Shown piece after piece: positions 8,511-18,392 of a stretch of DNA of 64,000 nucleotides. A program made the position numbers and the translations under genes. Numbering within the stretch: the stretch's first letter is position 1; every line of letters begins with the position of its first letter. The notes below the pieces were generated by a model. That model did not search any database. It was given only the letters and a program-made list of their open reading frames with translations, and was not told where the DNA came from. Source of the stretch: Nitratireductor luteus (lineage in GTDB: Bacteria; Pseudomonadota; Alphaproteobacteria; Rhizobiales; Rhizobiaceae); contig NZ_JAOANW010000009.1 of the NCBI RefSeq assembly GCF_026162365.1, positions 248,001 through 312,000 of the forward strand. Direction: 5' to 3'.

Positions 8511-10970
8511 TCAGCCCTTGCGCGGCAATTGCGGCACGAGGCTACGTTTGGGCGGCTCCTTCGGCTCCGGCGACTTTCTTGCTTTCGCCGGCTTGGCCTT
8601 CTTGGCTACGCCGCGCTTTGAGGCCGACTTCTTGGCAGACTCGGATTCGCGCTTTGGCCTCACGGGCGTCTCGTCCGGGATAGCATCCAGCTTGAGGCCC
8701 GTCGTGCCATCCTCCTTGCGATCCACGGTAACCCGCACGGTGCCGCCGCGCCTGAGTTTTCCGAAGAGCACTTCTTCGGCCAGCGGCTTCTTGATGTGCT
8801 CCTGGATCACCCGTCCGAGCGGTCGGGCACCCATGCGTTCGTCGTAGCCCTTCTCCGCAAGCCAGGCGACTGCCTCGTCCGAGAGATCGAAAGTAACGCG
8901 ACGCTCGGCAAGCTGGGCTTCCAGCTGCATGACGAATTTCTGCACGACCTGATGCACCACCGGCACCGGCAGGGCGCCGAACGGGATGATGGCGTCGAGG
9001 CGGTTGCGGAACTCCGGTGTGAACAGCCGGTTGATCGCCTCCATGTCGTCGCCCTCGCGCTTGGACGAGCCGAAGCCAATCGCCGGCTTGGCCATGTCGG
9101 ACGCGCCCGCATTGGTGGTCATGATCAGCACCACATTGCGGAAGTCAATGCGCTTGCCGTTATGGTCAGTCAGCTTGCCGTGATCCATGACCTGAAGCAG
9201 GATGTTGAACAGATCCGGGTGCGCCTTCTCGATCTCGTCGAGCAGGAGCACGCAGTGTGGATGCTGGTCGACACCATCGGTGAGCAGCCCACCCTGGTCG
9301 AAGCCCACATATCCCGGCGGCGCGCCGATCAGGCGCGAGACCGTGTGGCGCTCCATATATTCCGACATGTCGAAGCGCAGCAGCTCCACCCCGAGCGAGG
9401 CGGCCAGTTGCTTGGCGACTTCCGTCTTGCCGACGCCCGTCGGACCCGAGAACAGGTAGGAGCCGATCGGCTTTTCGGGTTCGCGCAGTCCTGCGCGCGC
9501 CAGCTTGATCGACGAGGCAAGCGCTTCGATGGCGTTTTCCTGGCCGTAGACGACGCGCTTGAGCTCGATCTCCAGCCCGGCGAGCACCTTCTCGTCGTCG
9601 GCCGAAACGGTCTTGGGCGGGATGCGCGCCATCGTGGCGATGGTATTCTCGATCTCCCTGACGCTGATCGTCTTGCGGCGCTTCGATTCCGGCAACAGCT
9701 TCTGCGACGCGCCCGTCTCGTCGATCACGTCGATCGCCTTGTCGGGCAGCTTGCGGTCGTTGATGTAGCGCGCCGAGAGTTCCACCGCCGCTTTCACCGC
9801 CTCATTGGTATATTTGACCTTGTGGAAGTCCTCGAAATAGGGCTTGAGCCCCTTCATGATCTCGATGGCGTCTGCAAGAGTCGGTTCGTTCACGTCGATC
9901 TTCTGGAACCGGCGGACAAGAGCCCGGTCCTTCTCGAAGAACTGGCGGAACTCCTTGTAGGTGGTCGAGCCGATGCAGCGGATCGCACCGGAGGAAAGCG
10001 CCGGCTTCAGCAGGTTCGAGGCATCCATGGCTCCGCCCGAAGTGGCGCCGGCGCCGATCACCGTATGGATTTCGTCAATGAACAGGATGGCACCGGGGAA
10101 ATCCTCCAGTTCCTTGACCACCTGCTTCAGCCGCTCCTCGAAATCGCCGCGATAGCGCGTGCCGGCCAGAAGTGTGCCCATGTCGAGGGCGAAGATCGTG
10201 GCATCGGCCAGTGCATCCGGCACATCGTCCTCGACGATGCGCTTGGCCAGTCCTTCGGCAATCGCCGTCTTGCCAACGCCAGGATCACCCACATAGAGCG
10301 GGTTGTTCTTGGAGCGGCGGCACAGGACCTGGATCGTGCGGTTGATCTCCGGCTGACGCCCGATCAGTGGATCGATGCGGCCGGCGCGCGCCTTTTCATT
10401 GAGATTCACGCAATAGGCCGACAGCGCGTCCTGCTGCTGCTTCTTCTTCGTGCCTTCCTCGGCCTCGGCGCCAGGACCTGTGGCCTGGTCCTCGTCGGCG
10501 CCGCGCGGTGTGCGGGTTTCCGAGCCGCCGGGCCGCTTGGCGATGCCGTGGCTGATATAGTTGACCGCGTCATAGCGGGTCATCTGCTGTTCCTGGAGGA
10601 AGTAGGCGGCGTGGCTTTCGCGCTCGGCAAAGATCGCGACAAGCACATTGGCGCCGGACACCTCTTCCCGTCCGGAAGATTGCACATGGATCACCGCGCG
10701 CTGGATGACGCGCTGGAACCCGGCCGTCGGCTTGGAATCCTCGTCATACCCGGTGACCAGATTGTCGAGTTCGCCATCGACATAGTCGAGCACCGTCCGT
10801 CGCAACTCGTCGAGATCGACGTTGCAGGCGCGCATGACGGCAGCTGCATCCGTATCGTCGATCAGCGCGAGAAGCAGATGCTCCAGCGTCGCATATTCGT
10901 GATGACGTTCATTGGCATAGGTCAGCGCCTGGTGCAGCGCGCGCTCTAGACCCTGCGAGAAAGCCGGCAT
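8511..10970 (-). CDS. clpA: ATP-dependent Clp protease ATP-binding subunit ClpA
   Basis: 819 residues. ClpA unfolds substrates and feeds them into ClpP. Visible in order: the N-terminal Clp repeat domain (residues about 1-150), first AAA module with Walker A GDPGVGKT and the Walker B FIDEIHT, second AAA module with Walker A GPTGVGKT and [11 protein letters not shown], and the MGARPLGR sensor-2 block. After the family core, from about residue 765, there is a Lys/Pro/Ala/Ser-rich basic tail absent from E. coli ClpA (758 residues). clpS lies 8 bases upstream on the same strand, the usual clpSA arrangement. Confidence 0.97.
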   Translation of the reverse strand: MPAFSQGLERALHQALTYANERHHEYATLEHLLLALIDDTDAAAVMRACNVDLDELRRTVLDYVDGELDNLVTGYDEDSKPTAGFQRVIQRAVIHVQSSGREEVSGANVLVAIFAERESHAAYFLQEQQMTRYDAVNYISHGIAKRPGGSETRTPRGADEDQATGPGAEAEEGTKKKQQQDALSAYCVNLNEKARAGRIDPLIGRQPEINRTIQVLCRRSKNNPLYVGDPGVGKTAIAEGLAKRIVEDDVPDALADATIFALDMGTLLAGTRYRGDFEERLKQVVKELEDFPGAILFIDEIHTVIGAGATSGGAMDASNLLKPALSSGAIRCIGSTTYKEFRQFFEKDRALVRRFQKIDVNEPTLADAIEIMKGLKPYFEDFHKVKYTNEAVKAAVELSARYINDRKLPDKAIDVIDETGASQKLLPESKRRKTISVREIENTIATMARIPPKTVSADDEKVLAGLEIELKRVVYGQENAIEALASSIKLARAGLREPEKPIGSYLFSGPTGVGKTEVAKQLAASLGVELLRFDMSEYMERHTVSRLIGAPPGYVGFDQGGLLTDGVDQHPHCVLLLDEIEKAHPDLFNILLQVMDHGKLTDHNGKRIDFRNVVLIMTTNAGASDMAKPAIGFGSSKREGDDMEAINRLFTPEFRNRLDAIIPFGALPVPVVHQVVQKFVMQLEAQLAERRVTFDLSDEAVAWLAEKGYDERMGARPLGRVIQEHIKKPLAEEVLFGKLRRGGTVRVTVDRKEDGTTGLKLDAIPDETPVRPKRESESAKKSASKRGVAKKAKPAKARKSPEPKEPPKRSLVPQLPRKG

Positions 10971-10978
10971 TCAAGACC

Positions 10979-11359
10979 TCACTTCTTCTCCATCACGCAT
11001 TGCAGCGGATGCTGATGCTGACGGGCAAAATCCATGACCTGAGTCACTTTGGTCTCGGCCACTTCGAATGTATAGACGCCGCACTCCCCGACGCCATGCT
11101 TGTGTACGTGCAACATGATCACGGTCGCAGCTTCCCTGTTCTTCTGGAAAAAGCGCTCCAGAACATGCACGACGAATTCCATGGGCGTATAATCGTCGTT
11201 CAAAAGCAGCACACGATAGAGGCTGGGCTTCTTCGTTTTCGTGCGGGTACGCGTAATGACCGCCGTGCCGCGTCCGGCGTTGTTGCCCTCGTCGTCCCCA
11301 CGGTTCATCCGCAAAGCGTCGCCTGGCATTTTCATCTCGCCGATCGTCAATCGTCCCAT
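10979..11359 (-). CDS. clpS: ATP-dependent Clp protease adaptor ClpS
   Basis: 126 residues. ClpS delivers N-degron substrates to ClpA. The core is clear: [20 protein letters not shown], then [21 protein letters not shown] with the histidine of the N-degron pocket, and [17 protein letters not shown]. The first 40 or so residues are a flexible, charged extension typical of ClpS. The start is uncertain: a second in-frame ATG eight codons later (MKMPGD) follows GGCGAG and could be used instead. Confidence 0.96.
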   Translation of the reverse strand: MGRLTIGEMKMPGDALRMNRGDDEGNNAGRGTAVITRTRTKTKKPSLYRVLLLNDDYTPMEFVVHVLERFFQKNREAATVIMLHVHKHGVGECGVYTFEVAETKVTQVMDFARQHQHPLQCVMEKK

Positions 11360-11520
11360 GCTTCCCGCCGCACCTCATCATGAGTGCAGCATGTAGGTGT
11401 TCGTCTGTTGATTTTAAGGCCTTCTTGCGCGCTGACAATACGCATTAGTCCTTGTAAGCCGCAATTTTACGGCATGCGCAGGCCGTTGGGCGCAGCCTGG
11501 CCATGGATGAATAATTTTGA

Positions 11521-11557
11521 GGCAACGAAAAACCCGGCCGCATGGCACGGCCGGGTT
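11521..11557 (-). terminator. Rho-independent terminator of the phasin gene
   Basis: AACCCGGCCG (11531-11540) pairs with CGGCCGGGTT (11548-11557) across a 7-base loop. Read on the minus strand it is followed by TTTTTCGTT. It lies about 45 bases beyond the phasin stop codon and upstream of clpS. Confidence 0.85.
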
Positions 11558-11602
11558 GGATTTCAGGCATGACACATACCGGCCGCCTGCGCGGCGGCAG
11601 TG

Positions 11603-11932
11603 CTACTTGAGGTTCTTCAGCGTGGCCTCGAACGGCTTGCAGGCATCCTTGGCGATGGCGGTATAAAGATCGGTCATCCGGGTAGCCTGCGCAACGAAGC
11701 CCTCATAGCTCTGCTTCAGATAGTCGGTCTGGATCTCGAACGCCTTCTCCACAGACTTGGCCGAAGCCAGCTTCTCTGCGGCCGCGCTGCCGGTTTCCAT
11801 GGCCTTCTTGGAATAATCGGCGGCTTCGACCGAAAGCTCCTGCAGGCCCTTGGACACGACGGCAGCGCTCTGGAGGCTGCTGTCCATCCATTCCTGTCCG
11901 AACTTGCCGACATTATCGAATGACTGTGCCAT
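11603..11932 (-). CDS. Phasin-family protein
   Basis: 109 residues, largely amphipathic helix without hydrophobic membrane segments. Blocks such as FGQEWMDSSLQSAAVVSKGLQ and YLKQSYEGFVAQATRMTDLY are typical of the short alphaproteobacterial phasins, which coat polyhydroxyalkanoate granules. The start at MAQSFDNV was chosen for its GGAAGGA ribosome-binding site; a frame extending to 12007 is not supported. No PHA synthase gene is in the window, so the role in PHA storage is inferred from family. It has its own terminator, suggesting a single-gene transcript. Confidence 0.8.
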   Translation of the reverse strand: MAQSFDNVGKFGQEWMDSSLQSAAVVSKGLQELSVEAADYSKKAMETGSAAAEKLASAKSVEKAFEIQTDYLKQSYEGFVAQATRMTDLYTAIAKDACKPFEATLKNLK

Positions 11933-12206
11933 TGTGCTGCATCCTTCCGTAAATCTCATCTCACACTCTATTGTGCGGTGCACAAATTGTAGTGTGCATC
12001 GCACCATTCTGCAAGATGCGTATTTTTTTGAAACGCGGCCCGCCGGAACAGTGAATTGTTAAAAGTCGCTTCGATTCCGACCAATTCCCAAAAGATTTAA
12101 ATCACCATAAACGGATTGGTAACGAGCCGCACACTAGCCTTCGTCAAAGGGCCAGGATGCCGATCGGGCCGGCCCGCGTAAAAACACGGTTCCAAAGGGT
12201 GCGGTT

Positions 12207-13517
12207 GTGCGTCAGGCATTTGCAGATCTCGCAAGGCTAGTTCGTTCTTGTTCGAAGTCTTCGGTAACGGTCGTCGTCATGACGGCTTTCCTCGCCGCTT
12301 CGGCGGGAGCTGCCAGTGCGAACTCCAAATATGCCGGCATCGTCATCGATGCGAAGACCGGCAAGACCCTCTATGAAGACAGCGCCGATGCCTACCGGTA
12401 TCCGGCATCGCTGACCAAGATGATGACCTTGTACTTGGTCTTCGAGGCACTGGCCTCGAAGCGCATTTCCAAGAACTCGCGCGTTACGGTTTCCCGTAAC
12501 GCTGCCGCCGAACCGCCGACCAAGCTTGGGGTGCCGGCAGGCAAGAGCGTCACCGTCGAACAGGCGATCCAGGCGCTGGTAACCAGATCAGCGAACGACG
12601 TCTCCACGGCTGTGGCTGAGTTTCTCGGTGGCTCCGAGAGCGAGTTCGCCAAGCTGATGACGACCAGGGCGCGCCAACTCGGCATGTCCAGAACCACTTT
12701 CCGCAATGCGCATGGCCTGCCCAACAGCGAGCAGAAGACGACGGCGCGCGATATGGCACGGCTGGGAATCGCGCTGCGTGAGCATTTCCCGCAGTATTAC
12801 GACTACTTCTCCACCCGCTCCTTCACCTATGCAGGCCGCCGTATCAGCACCCACAACAACCTGCTTGGCCGCGTGAAGGGCGTCGACGGCATCAAGACCG
12901 GCTATATCCGTGCCTCGGGGTTCAATCTGGTCTCGTCCGTGTCGACCGGAAACAGGCAGATCGTTGCCGTCGTCATGGGTGGTCGCACCGCCCGAACCCG
13001 AGACGCGCACATGGCCAACCTCATCAAGCGCTACCTGCCGAAGGCGTCCACAGGCAATGACCGCAACCTGATCGCCCGTGGCCCGGCCACGCAGCCGGTC
13101 GTGGCCGCGATGATCCCCACGACGAATGTGCCGGTACCGAGCGATCGCCCCGATGTTGCGCCGGTGACCGCTTATGCCGAGGAGCGCGTTGCCTCGGCGA
13201 AGGAAACCTTTGCCAAGGCCGTTTCGGACAAGTCCGACATCGATCCCGTCCGTACATCATCCACCGCGGTCTCCGGCTGGGTCATTCAGGTCGCCTCAAT
13301 GCCCACCGAGGACGAGGCACGCCGTTACCTGGCCGACACCGTTCGCGAGGCCGAAACGCTTCTGGTCGACGCCACGCCCTTCACCGAAACCTTCGAGCTC
13401 AAGGGCCGCACCTATTACCGCGCCAGGTTCGGCGGCTTCGAAGGCAAGAATGACGCATGGGGCGCATGCGCGACGCTGAAGAAGAAGAACGTGGCCTGCT
13501 ACGCCGTTCAGAACTAG
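12207..13517 (+). CDS. D-alanyl-D-alanine carboxypeptidase (PBP5/6-like) with SPOR domain
   Basis: 436 residues, GTG start with an AAAGGG-type site upstream. A hydrophobic segment at about residues 18-38 ends in ASAGAASAN, a probable signal peptide. Serine-protease-like penicillin-binding motifs are present: SLTK at 68-71 (nucleophile Ser68), SAN at 128-130 and KTG near residue 230. After an extended Pro/Thr-rich linker, the C-terminal roughly 80 residues (from GWVIQVAS to NVACYAV) form a SPOR domain that binds denuded peptidoglycan at division sites. The enzyme would trim D-Ala from pentapeptides in the periplasm. Confidence 0.92.
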   Translation: MRQAFADLARLVRSCSKSSVTVVVMTAFLAASAGAASANSKYAGIVIDAKTGKTLYEDSADAYRYPASLTKMMTLYLVFEALASKRISKNSRVTVSRNAAAEPPTKLGVPAGKSVTVEQAIQALVTRSANDVSTAVAEFLGGSESEFAKLMTTRARQLGMSRTTFRNAHGLPNSEQKTTARDMARLGIALREHFPQYYDYFSTRSFTYAGRRISTHNNLLGRVKGVDGIKTGYIRASGFNLVSSVSTGNRQIVAVVMGGRTARTRDAHMANLIKRYLPKASTGNDRNLIARGPATQPVVAAMIPTTNVPVPSDRPDVAPVTAYAEERVASAKETFAKAVSDKSDIDPVRTSSTAVSGWVIQVASMPTEDEARRYLADTVREAETLLVDATPFTETFELKGRTYYRARFGGFEGKNDAWGACATLKKKNVACYAVQN

Positions 13518-13604
13518 ATCGACTTCGGAAAGAGCGGACCCGTTTCCGGATCGGCGTTGCGCAAACCCGTGAACAAAAACCCCGCCAGTATCGTGTAAGG
13601 AGGG

Positions 13605-14303
13605 TTATCTGTGATTGGACAAGAGCAAGTCGCGAGCTTCGTTGATGCGGGCGGCAAGAAAAGGGGACCCGCCCATATCGGGATGCAGACGCTGCATCAG
13701 GCGGCGATGAGCCTTTCGGATTTCCGCCGCGGACGCTCCCGGTTCAAGACCAAGGATCTCGTAAGCCTCCTCCTTGGTCATGGGGCCCGCACTTTCCGCG
13801 CGTCGCTCCCTGTCGCCGTCGTTCGCATCCGCGCCTTCGCGCCAGACGGGAAACCGGCTGTCAAGATAGGTCTCCAGTAGCTGCAGGCTTTCCTCGTCGC
13901 CGGCGAGTTCCGCCCTCAGTTCCAGCAGCTCCTCCTTCGACATCTGCGCCAGTTCCCTGCCCTCGAAGCGCCCTGCCAGCACCGTGCCTTCAAGTTCGCC
14001 GCTGTCGTGATCCAGCGCCATTTCGAGTGCCGCCGATCGGACCGTCGAACGCTGGCCCGGCTGAGGCCTGCTCATTCGTCGTATCATGTGCGACGAGCCG
14101 AACCAGGCGGCGGCACCTGACAGAAGCATGCCGCCAAGGCCCGCCCTGCCCGCGAAAAGCATGACAAGCCCAACCAGGCCGAGGAGCATAGGTCCAGCGA
14201 GGCGCAGTGCGCCGGCAATGGCGGTGGGGCTTGCGCGGGTAAAGGCAAACGCGCTGAGTGCCAGCAACAGCACCAGCCCGAAAAAAAGAAACGGAACGGT
14301 CAT
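13605..14303 (-). CDS. Membrane-anchored J-domain protein
   Basis: 232 residues. Two hydrophobic helices occupy residues about 1-70, followed by a charged linker and a C-terminal J domain reading [21 protein letters not shown], with the HPD signature in LHPDMGG. J domains stimulate Hsp70 (DnaK) ATPase. The layout, membrane helices first and J domain last, is like DjlA/DjlC-type or Tim14-like proteins rather than DnaJ. The ATG overlaps the stop of the VWA-like gene (ATGA), implying coupled expression. The client is unknown. Confidence 0.82.
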   Translation of the reverse strand: MTVPFLFFGLVLLLALSAFAFTRASPTAIAGALRLAGPMLLGLVGLVMLFAGRAGLGGMLLSGAAAWFGSSHMIRRMSRPQPGQRSTVRSAALEMALDHDSGELEGTVLAGRFEGRELAQMSKEELLELRAELAGDEESLQLLETYLDSRFPVWREGADANDGDRERRAESAGPMTKEEAYEILGLEPGASAAEIRKAHRRLMQRLHPDMGGSPFLAARINEARDLLLSNHR

Positions 14304-15037
14304 CCGCGCTTGCCGCTCAGATGTTCGATCATCATCCGGTCCTCGGCGCGCGCCCGGGATTCGAGCGCCCTCAATCCGCCGCTGGCATAGACCGCAACGG
14401 AGGAAAGCAGCTTTGCCAGCGTATCGGCTGAATTGCGGTCGAAGCGAAACCATGCGCCCTTCGACAGCCTGGCGATCTCCCGGAAGGCGTTTGTGGCGAC
14501 TGGATCGTAACCTTCCTGGAACATGAACGCCGGCACGCCTTTAAGTCCCAGCTCTCCCGCCTTGTGAGCGAGATGATCGACATTTTCCTCCATGGCATCG
14601 CCAATGAAGACCAGTGCGTTGACCTTCTTGCGGGCATGTTCCTTCAGGCCATGCGAAAGCACTTTGCCGATCTGCGTCTGGCCGCCTCGGCAATCGATCC
14701 GCGTCATCAGGTTCTTGAGGCTGGCGGTGTCGGCAACGAAGCGCGACGAACGGCACTCTCCAAACCCGCGATAGTAGACGAGTTGCACGTTGAGCGAGCC
14801 TGCCTTGCCGACCGCATCGAACATCTCGGCCTGGATGTTGCAGGCCAGATCCCAGGTCGGCTGACGGCTCATCGTCGCGTCAAGCGCCAGGATGAGGCGC
14901 CCCCCCGCTTGATCCCCCGGCACGGCCATGGCGCGCGCCTGCCGCACGAACGCCTCCACCGCACTGTTTGGCGAGCGCGTGTTTTCGACATCGGATTTGA
15001 TGTCGGGTCGGACCGGTGTCTTTCGAGTATCGCTCAT
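14300..15037 (-). CDS. VWA-like domain protein of unknown function
   Basis: 245 residues. Residues about 45-190 look like a von Willebrand A fold: [16 protein letters not shown] carries a DxTxS variant of the metal-ion site, followed by [35 protein letters not shown] and [14 protein letters not shown]. No signal peptide or membrane segment is seen. The ATG was preferred over an adjacent upstream TTG; neither has a strong ribosome-binding site. It overlaps the membrane J-domain gene by four bases, so the two probably act together, perhaps in stress or assembly. That role is inference. Confidence 0.72.
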   Translation of the reverse strand: MSDTRKTPVRPDIKSDVENTRSPNSAVEAFVRQARAMAVPGDQAGGRLILALDATMSRQPTWDLACNIQAEMFDAVGKAGSLNVQLVYYRGFGECRSSRFVADTASLKNLMTRIDCRGGQTQIGKVLSHGLKEHARKKVNALVFIGDAMEENVDHLAHKAGELGLKGVPAFMFQEGYDPVATNAFREIARLSKGAWFRFDRNSADTLAKLLSSVAVYASGGLRALESRARAEDRMMIEHLSGKRG

Positions 15038-15088
15038 GAGCAAAAGATGTGGTGTTACAGCGCTGCTGGCAAGAGCGGATGATCCGCC

Positions 15089-15517
15089 TCACATCAGTCC
15101 GAGTTCGGTCAGTTCGCGCCGCAGGTGATCCGGCAACTCTTCCGCCTCACCACGGGTCCTGTCTGCCGGCGCATCCTCGGTCTTCAGATAGCGCCACCCC
15201 TGAAACGGTCGCCGCGGCTGCCACTCGGTGAGCACGAGGCTGGGCTCCAGTATCAGATGGCAACGGGAGACGCCCTCGCCGTCGGTGAACGGACGCACCT
15301 CCAGAAGTTTCTGCCGGCACTGTACCATTCCCTTCATGACCCAATAGAGCGAGCCTCCCGCGAGGTCGTCCAGACGCTTGGGCACCATCCGCGTGGTATG
15401 GAAATGCTCAAGCGGCTGTCCCAGCCGCACCTTTTCGGCAAGCCTGTGTTTGACCCAGCCTTCGAGTTGTTCCGGGCTCTCGCAGCCCACACAGAGTTTT
15501 ATCAGATTTAGCGCCAT
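15089..15517 (-). CDS. DUF1489-family protein
   Basis: 142 residues, no signal peptide or membrane helix. It matches what I recall of DUF1489, an alphaproteobacterial family of unknown function: MALNLIKLCVGC at the start, TRMVPKRLDDLAGGSLYWV with KGMVQCRQKLLEV in the middle, and PRRPFQGWRYLK near the end. It lies between the VWA-like gene and sdaA on the same strand, with about 50-75 base gaps on each side. No function can be given. Confidence 0.8.
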   Translation of the reverse strand: MALNLIKLCVGCESPEQLEGWVKHRLAEKVRLGQPLEHFHTTRMVPKRLDDLAGGSLYWVMKGMVQCRQKLLEVRPFTDGEGVSRCHLILEPSLVLTEWQPRRPFQGWRYLKTEDAPADRTRGEAEELPDHLRRELTELGLM

Positions 15518-15590
15518 TCCCTTACTTTGGGGCGCTGGGCCGTCAGGTCAATCTCGACTGCGCCATGTCCACAGCCCAGCCGCCTCGACC

Positions 15591-16991
15591 TCAACACTCC
15601 ACGACGTTGACCGCCAGCCCGCCGAGGCTGGTTTCCTTGTAGCGCTCGTTCATGTCTTGCCCCGTCTGGCGCATGGTTTCGATGGCCGCGTCCAGCGATA
15701 CGAAATGTGTCCCGTCGCCCTTCACGGCGAGGGATGCCGCCGTCACGGCCTTTACCGCTCCCAGCGCGTTGCGCTCGATGCAGGGCACTTGCACGAGCCC
15801 TCCAACCGGATCGCAGGTCATGCCCAGATGATGCTCCAGCGCGATCTCGGCCGCGTTCTCGACCTGCTCCGGCGTGCCTCCCAGCACCGCCGCCAGTCCA
15901 GCCGCGGCCATCGCCGATGCCGAGCCCACCTCGCCCTGGCAGCCGACTTCGGCGCCCGATATCGAGGCGTTGTGCTTCACGATGCCGCCCACCGCCGCCG
16001 CCGTCAGCAGGAAATCGTGTATCCCCTTCCGGTCGGCGTCCACGTGGAAGCGCAGCCAGTAGCGCATCACTGCCGGCACCACGCCGGCCGCCCCGTTGGT
16101 CGGGGCCGTAACGACGCGCCCGCCGGCCGCATTCTCCTCGTTCACCGCCATCGCGTAGACCGACAGCCAGTCATTGGCCAAGAGCGGGTTGGGCCGGTTC
16201 TGGCGCCATTCATCGTCGAGCTTGTTATGCAGGTACCGTGCCCTGCGCCGCACATTGAGGCCACCCGGCATGATGCCTTCCTGGGACAGGCCGCGCTCGA
16301 TGCAGCTCTTCATCGCCTCCCAGATGCGGTCAAGCCCCTCGTCCAACTCCTCGGTGCTCAGCCGCGTCTGTTCGTTCGCCCGCTTCATCTCGGCGATCGA
16401 CAGGCCGGATTCGGCCGCCATGGCCAGCATCTCGCGGGCATTGGCGAAGGGGTAAGGCACGTTCTTGTCGACCGGCGGCTTGCCCTGCGCCTTCAGCTTC
16501 TGCAATTCCTCCTCGGAAGCCACGAAGCCGCCGCCAACGGAATAATAGACGCGCCGCAGGAGCAGGCGGTCATCGGCATCGAAGGCGCTGAAAGCCATGC
16601 CGTTGGCATGCCCCGGCAGCGGCGTCTTCTTGTCGAGCACGAGATCGGTGTCGGGATCGAAGGCATATTCGGGGTGCCCCGGCGGGCTGACGCGCCGTTT
16701 CGCCCTTATGTCCGCAAGGATGGCTTCCGACTTGTCGGGATCGACGCCGTCCGGCGTCAGCCCCTGCAGGCCGAGCATGACCGCGCGGTCGCTGGCGTGG
16801 CCCACGCCCGTATGCGCCAGCGAGCCGTGCAGGCTCGCCGAAAGGCGCGCCACGGCGACACCTGCCGGGCGCGGCCATTCGCCGTCTGCGATTTCCTGCA
16901 GGAACCGCTCGGCAGCCGTCATCGGGCCCATCGTGTGCGAACTCGATGGGCCGATCCCGATCTTGAAGAGATCGAACACGGAGAGAAACAT
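15591..16991 (-). CDS. sdaA: L-serine ammonia-lyase (iron-sulfur, single chain)
   Basis: 466 residues, matching full-length single-chain L-serine dehydratases that deaminate serine to pyruvate and ammonia. The start [20 protein letters not shown] is diagnostic, followed by [29 protein letters not shown] in the middle, and the [4Fe-4S]-ligating cysteines in GCQGEVGSA and [25 protein letters not shown] precedes the ATG. With gcvTHP elsewhere in the window the organism can interconvert and break down glycine and serine. Confidence 0.95.
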   Translation of the reverse strand: MFLSVFDLFKIGIGPSSSHTMGPMTAAERFLQEIADGEWPRPAGVAVARLSASLHGSLAHTGVGHASDRAVMLGLQGLTPDGVDPDKSEAILADIRAKRRVSPPGHPEYAFDPDTDLVLDKKTPLPGHANGMAFSAFDADDRLLLRRVYYSVGGGFVASEEELQKLKAQGKPPVDKNVPYPFANAREMLAMAAESGLSIAEMKRANEQTRLSTEELDEGLDRIWEAMKSCIERGLSQEGIMPGGLNVRRRARYLHNKLDDEWRQNRPNPLLANDWLSVYAMAVNEENAAGGRVVTAPTNGAAGVVPAVMRYWLRFHVDADRKGIHDFLLTAAAVGGIVKHNASISGAEVGCQGEVGSASAMAAAGLAAVLGGTPEQVENAAEIALEHHLGMTCDPVGGLVQVPCIERNALGAVKAVTAASLAVKGDGTHFVSLDAAIETMRQTGQDMNERYKETSLGGLAVNVVEC

Positions 16992-17107
16992 GCATTTACC
17001 TCATCTGCCGGCCCGACAACCGGGCAGCATTATATCAGTACTATAAGAGCGTGGATTGGACACGCCGGCTTGTCTGACAACGACATGGTAAGACCCGAGC
17101 CATAAAC

Positions 17108-17139
17108 GACAAGGCGCGACCTTTCAGCCGCGCCTTGTC
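17108..17139 (-). terminator. Hairpin, probable terminator of the 42-residue membrane-peptide gene
   Basis: GACAAGGCGCG (17108-17118) pairs perfectly with CGCGCCTTGTC (17129-17139) across a 10-base loop. On the minus strand it comes 20 bases after the small gene's stop, but the following bases (GTTTATGG) form only a weak T-run. Confidence 0.6.
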
Positions 17140-17159
17140 ATGAATGAAGGATTTGTTTC

Positions 17160-17288
17160 TCAGCTCGCCGCGACAACCGCGATCGTTTCGCTTCCGGCAA
17201 ACAGCCATGCCAGCAGAATAATCCCGGCAAGACCAATCACTGCCTTGGCGGTCACGCCCCAGCAGGATTTCTGAACGGTTTCGTCCAT
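17160..17288 (-). CDS. Small single-pass membrane protein, 42 residues
   Basis: Not recognised. The ATG opens a 43-codon frame reading MDETVQKSCWGVTAKAVIGL, continuing with a strongly hydrophobic Gly/Ile/Leu/Ala/Trp stretch to about residue 33 and ending in VVAAS before TGA. One transmembrane helix with the N-terminus probably in the cytoplasm fits. It stands alone between sdaA and ydcF, has its own hairpin downstream, and the frame has GC-rich third positions where the helix allows. Absence of an obvious strong ribosome-binding site lowers confidence. Confidence 0.5.
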   Translation of the reverse strand: MDETVQKSCWGVTAKAVIGLAGIILLAWLFAGSETIAVVAAS

Positions 17289-17520
17289 CAATTTCCCGTC
17301 TTTGTGTTCGAATTCGCGGGCTACCAATCAGCCCCAGCTACCCGCATAAGCCGGGGGATACTCCCTGATGCGGCCCGAAGCAATAGCAAAAGCGGCAGCA
17401 CCGCGGCACCACCTTGCCAAAAAAGCTTAACGATTGAATCTAAATATAGTCTTTTCAGCAGGTTATGGAAAAATTCCGATTAGCTGATTTTCAACAAATG
17501 GGGCAAAAACAAGGCAGTCT

Positions 17521-18348
17521 CTAACCAGATTCGCGTGGGTCGTGAAGCGGCGCGTCCCTCTCCGGCAGGAGTGTGGGCGTCCGACCCGCTAGGAAATAGG
17601 TGGCAAGCGCGATCCATTCCCGAATCGCCACGCTCATATTGCGAAGCGAATCGAGCGCGTTGTCCTCCGCCGGTCCCGGCCACTCACGGCCCGAAGTCTT
17701 GTAGTCGGCCGGCCATGGCACGACGGGAAATCCTATCTGACGGAACGCGCCGACGGCGCGTGGCATGTGGAATGCCGAGGTCACGAGCAGCCAGACCTCG
17801 CCCGGCCGCGGGTCCACCATACGCCGGGAAAACCGGGCATTCTCGAAGGTATCGCGGGATTCGTTCTCGATCTCGATACGCTCCCGCGCCACGCCAAGTG
17901 CCGTCAGAAGTCTGGGCGCGGTGTCCGCATCCCCTTCACCCGCCAGGAACACCGAGCCGGAGCCGCCCGAGACGACGATACGCGCCCGCGGGAAGCGCCG
18001 CGCGAGGATGGCCGTTTCCACGAACCGGTCACCGCTGGAATTCAACTCATAGCCGCCACGCGCCAGATTGATCGTGCCCTCGAAGCCGCCGCCAAGCACC
18101 ACGATCCCGTCGACGCGCGAAGGCATTTCGTCAGGCTGCGCAAAACGTTCCTCCAGCGGGTGCAGAAGCAACGCGCCTGCCGTCGTCCAGGCCGAGGCGA
18201 CGAGAATCAGAAGCGACATACACCCGGCGGCAAGCGCCAGCCTGCGCCAATTGACGACGAACAACATGAGAGACAGCGCAAGCAACAGCGCCGACAGGCT
18301 CAATGGCTGCGCCAGCGCCCAGAATATCGCCGAGAACAAGTGAAACAT
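17521..18348 (-). CDS. YdcF/ElyC-family protein (DUF218)
   Basis: 275 residues. Two hydrophobic segments lie at about residues 10-55, then a DUF218 domain with DGIVVLGGGFEGT, ARIVVSGGSG, ENESRDTFENARF and LLVTSAFHMPRAVGAF. ElyC-type members act in envelope carbon-lipid/peptidoglycan precursor homeostasis in E. coli; the biochemical activity is unresolved. It follows gatA by about 45 bases on the same strand and could be the last gene of that transcript. Confidence 0.85.
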   Translation of the reverse strand: MFHLFSAIFWALAQPLSLSALLLALSLMLFVVNWRRLALAAGCMSLLILVASAWTTAGALLLHPLEERFAQPDEMPSRVDGIVVLGGGFEGTINLARGGYELNSSGDRFVETAILARRFPRARIVVSGGSGSVFLAGEGDADTAPRLLTALGVARERIEIENESRDTFENARFSRRMVDPRPGEVWLLVTSAFHMPRAVGAFRQIGFPVVPWPADYKTSGREWPGPAEDNALDSLRNMSVAIREWIALATYFLAGRTPTLLPERDAPLHDPRESG

Positions 18349-18392
18349 GAAGCGCCCGCCTCCTTCCCGTCAAGGCAGGCGGTCGCTTCCGC

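Noticed and set aside
8796-10949. Long open frame of 717 codons on the plus strand, antisense to clpA
   Set aside because: It is a GC-driven mirror of clpA: no protein similarity, no ribosome-binding site, and clpA itself is complete with all AAA motifs.
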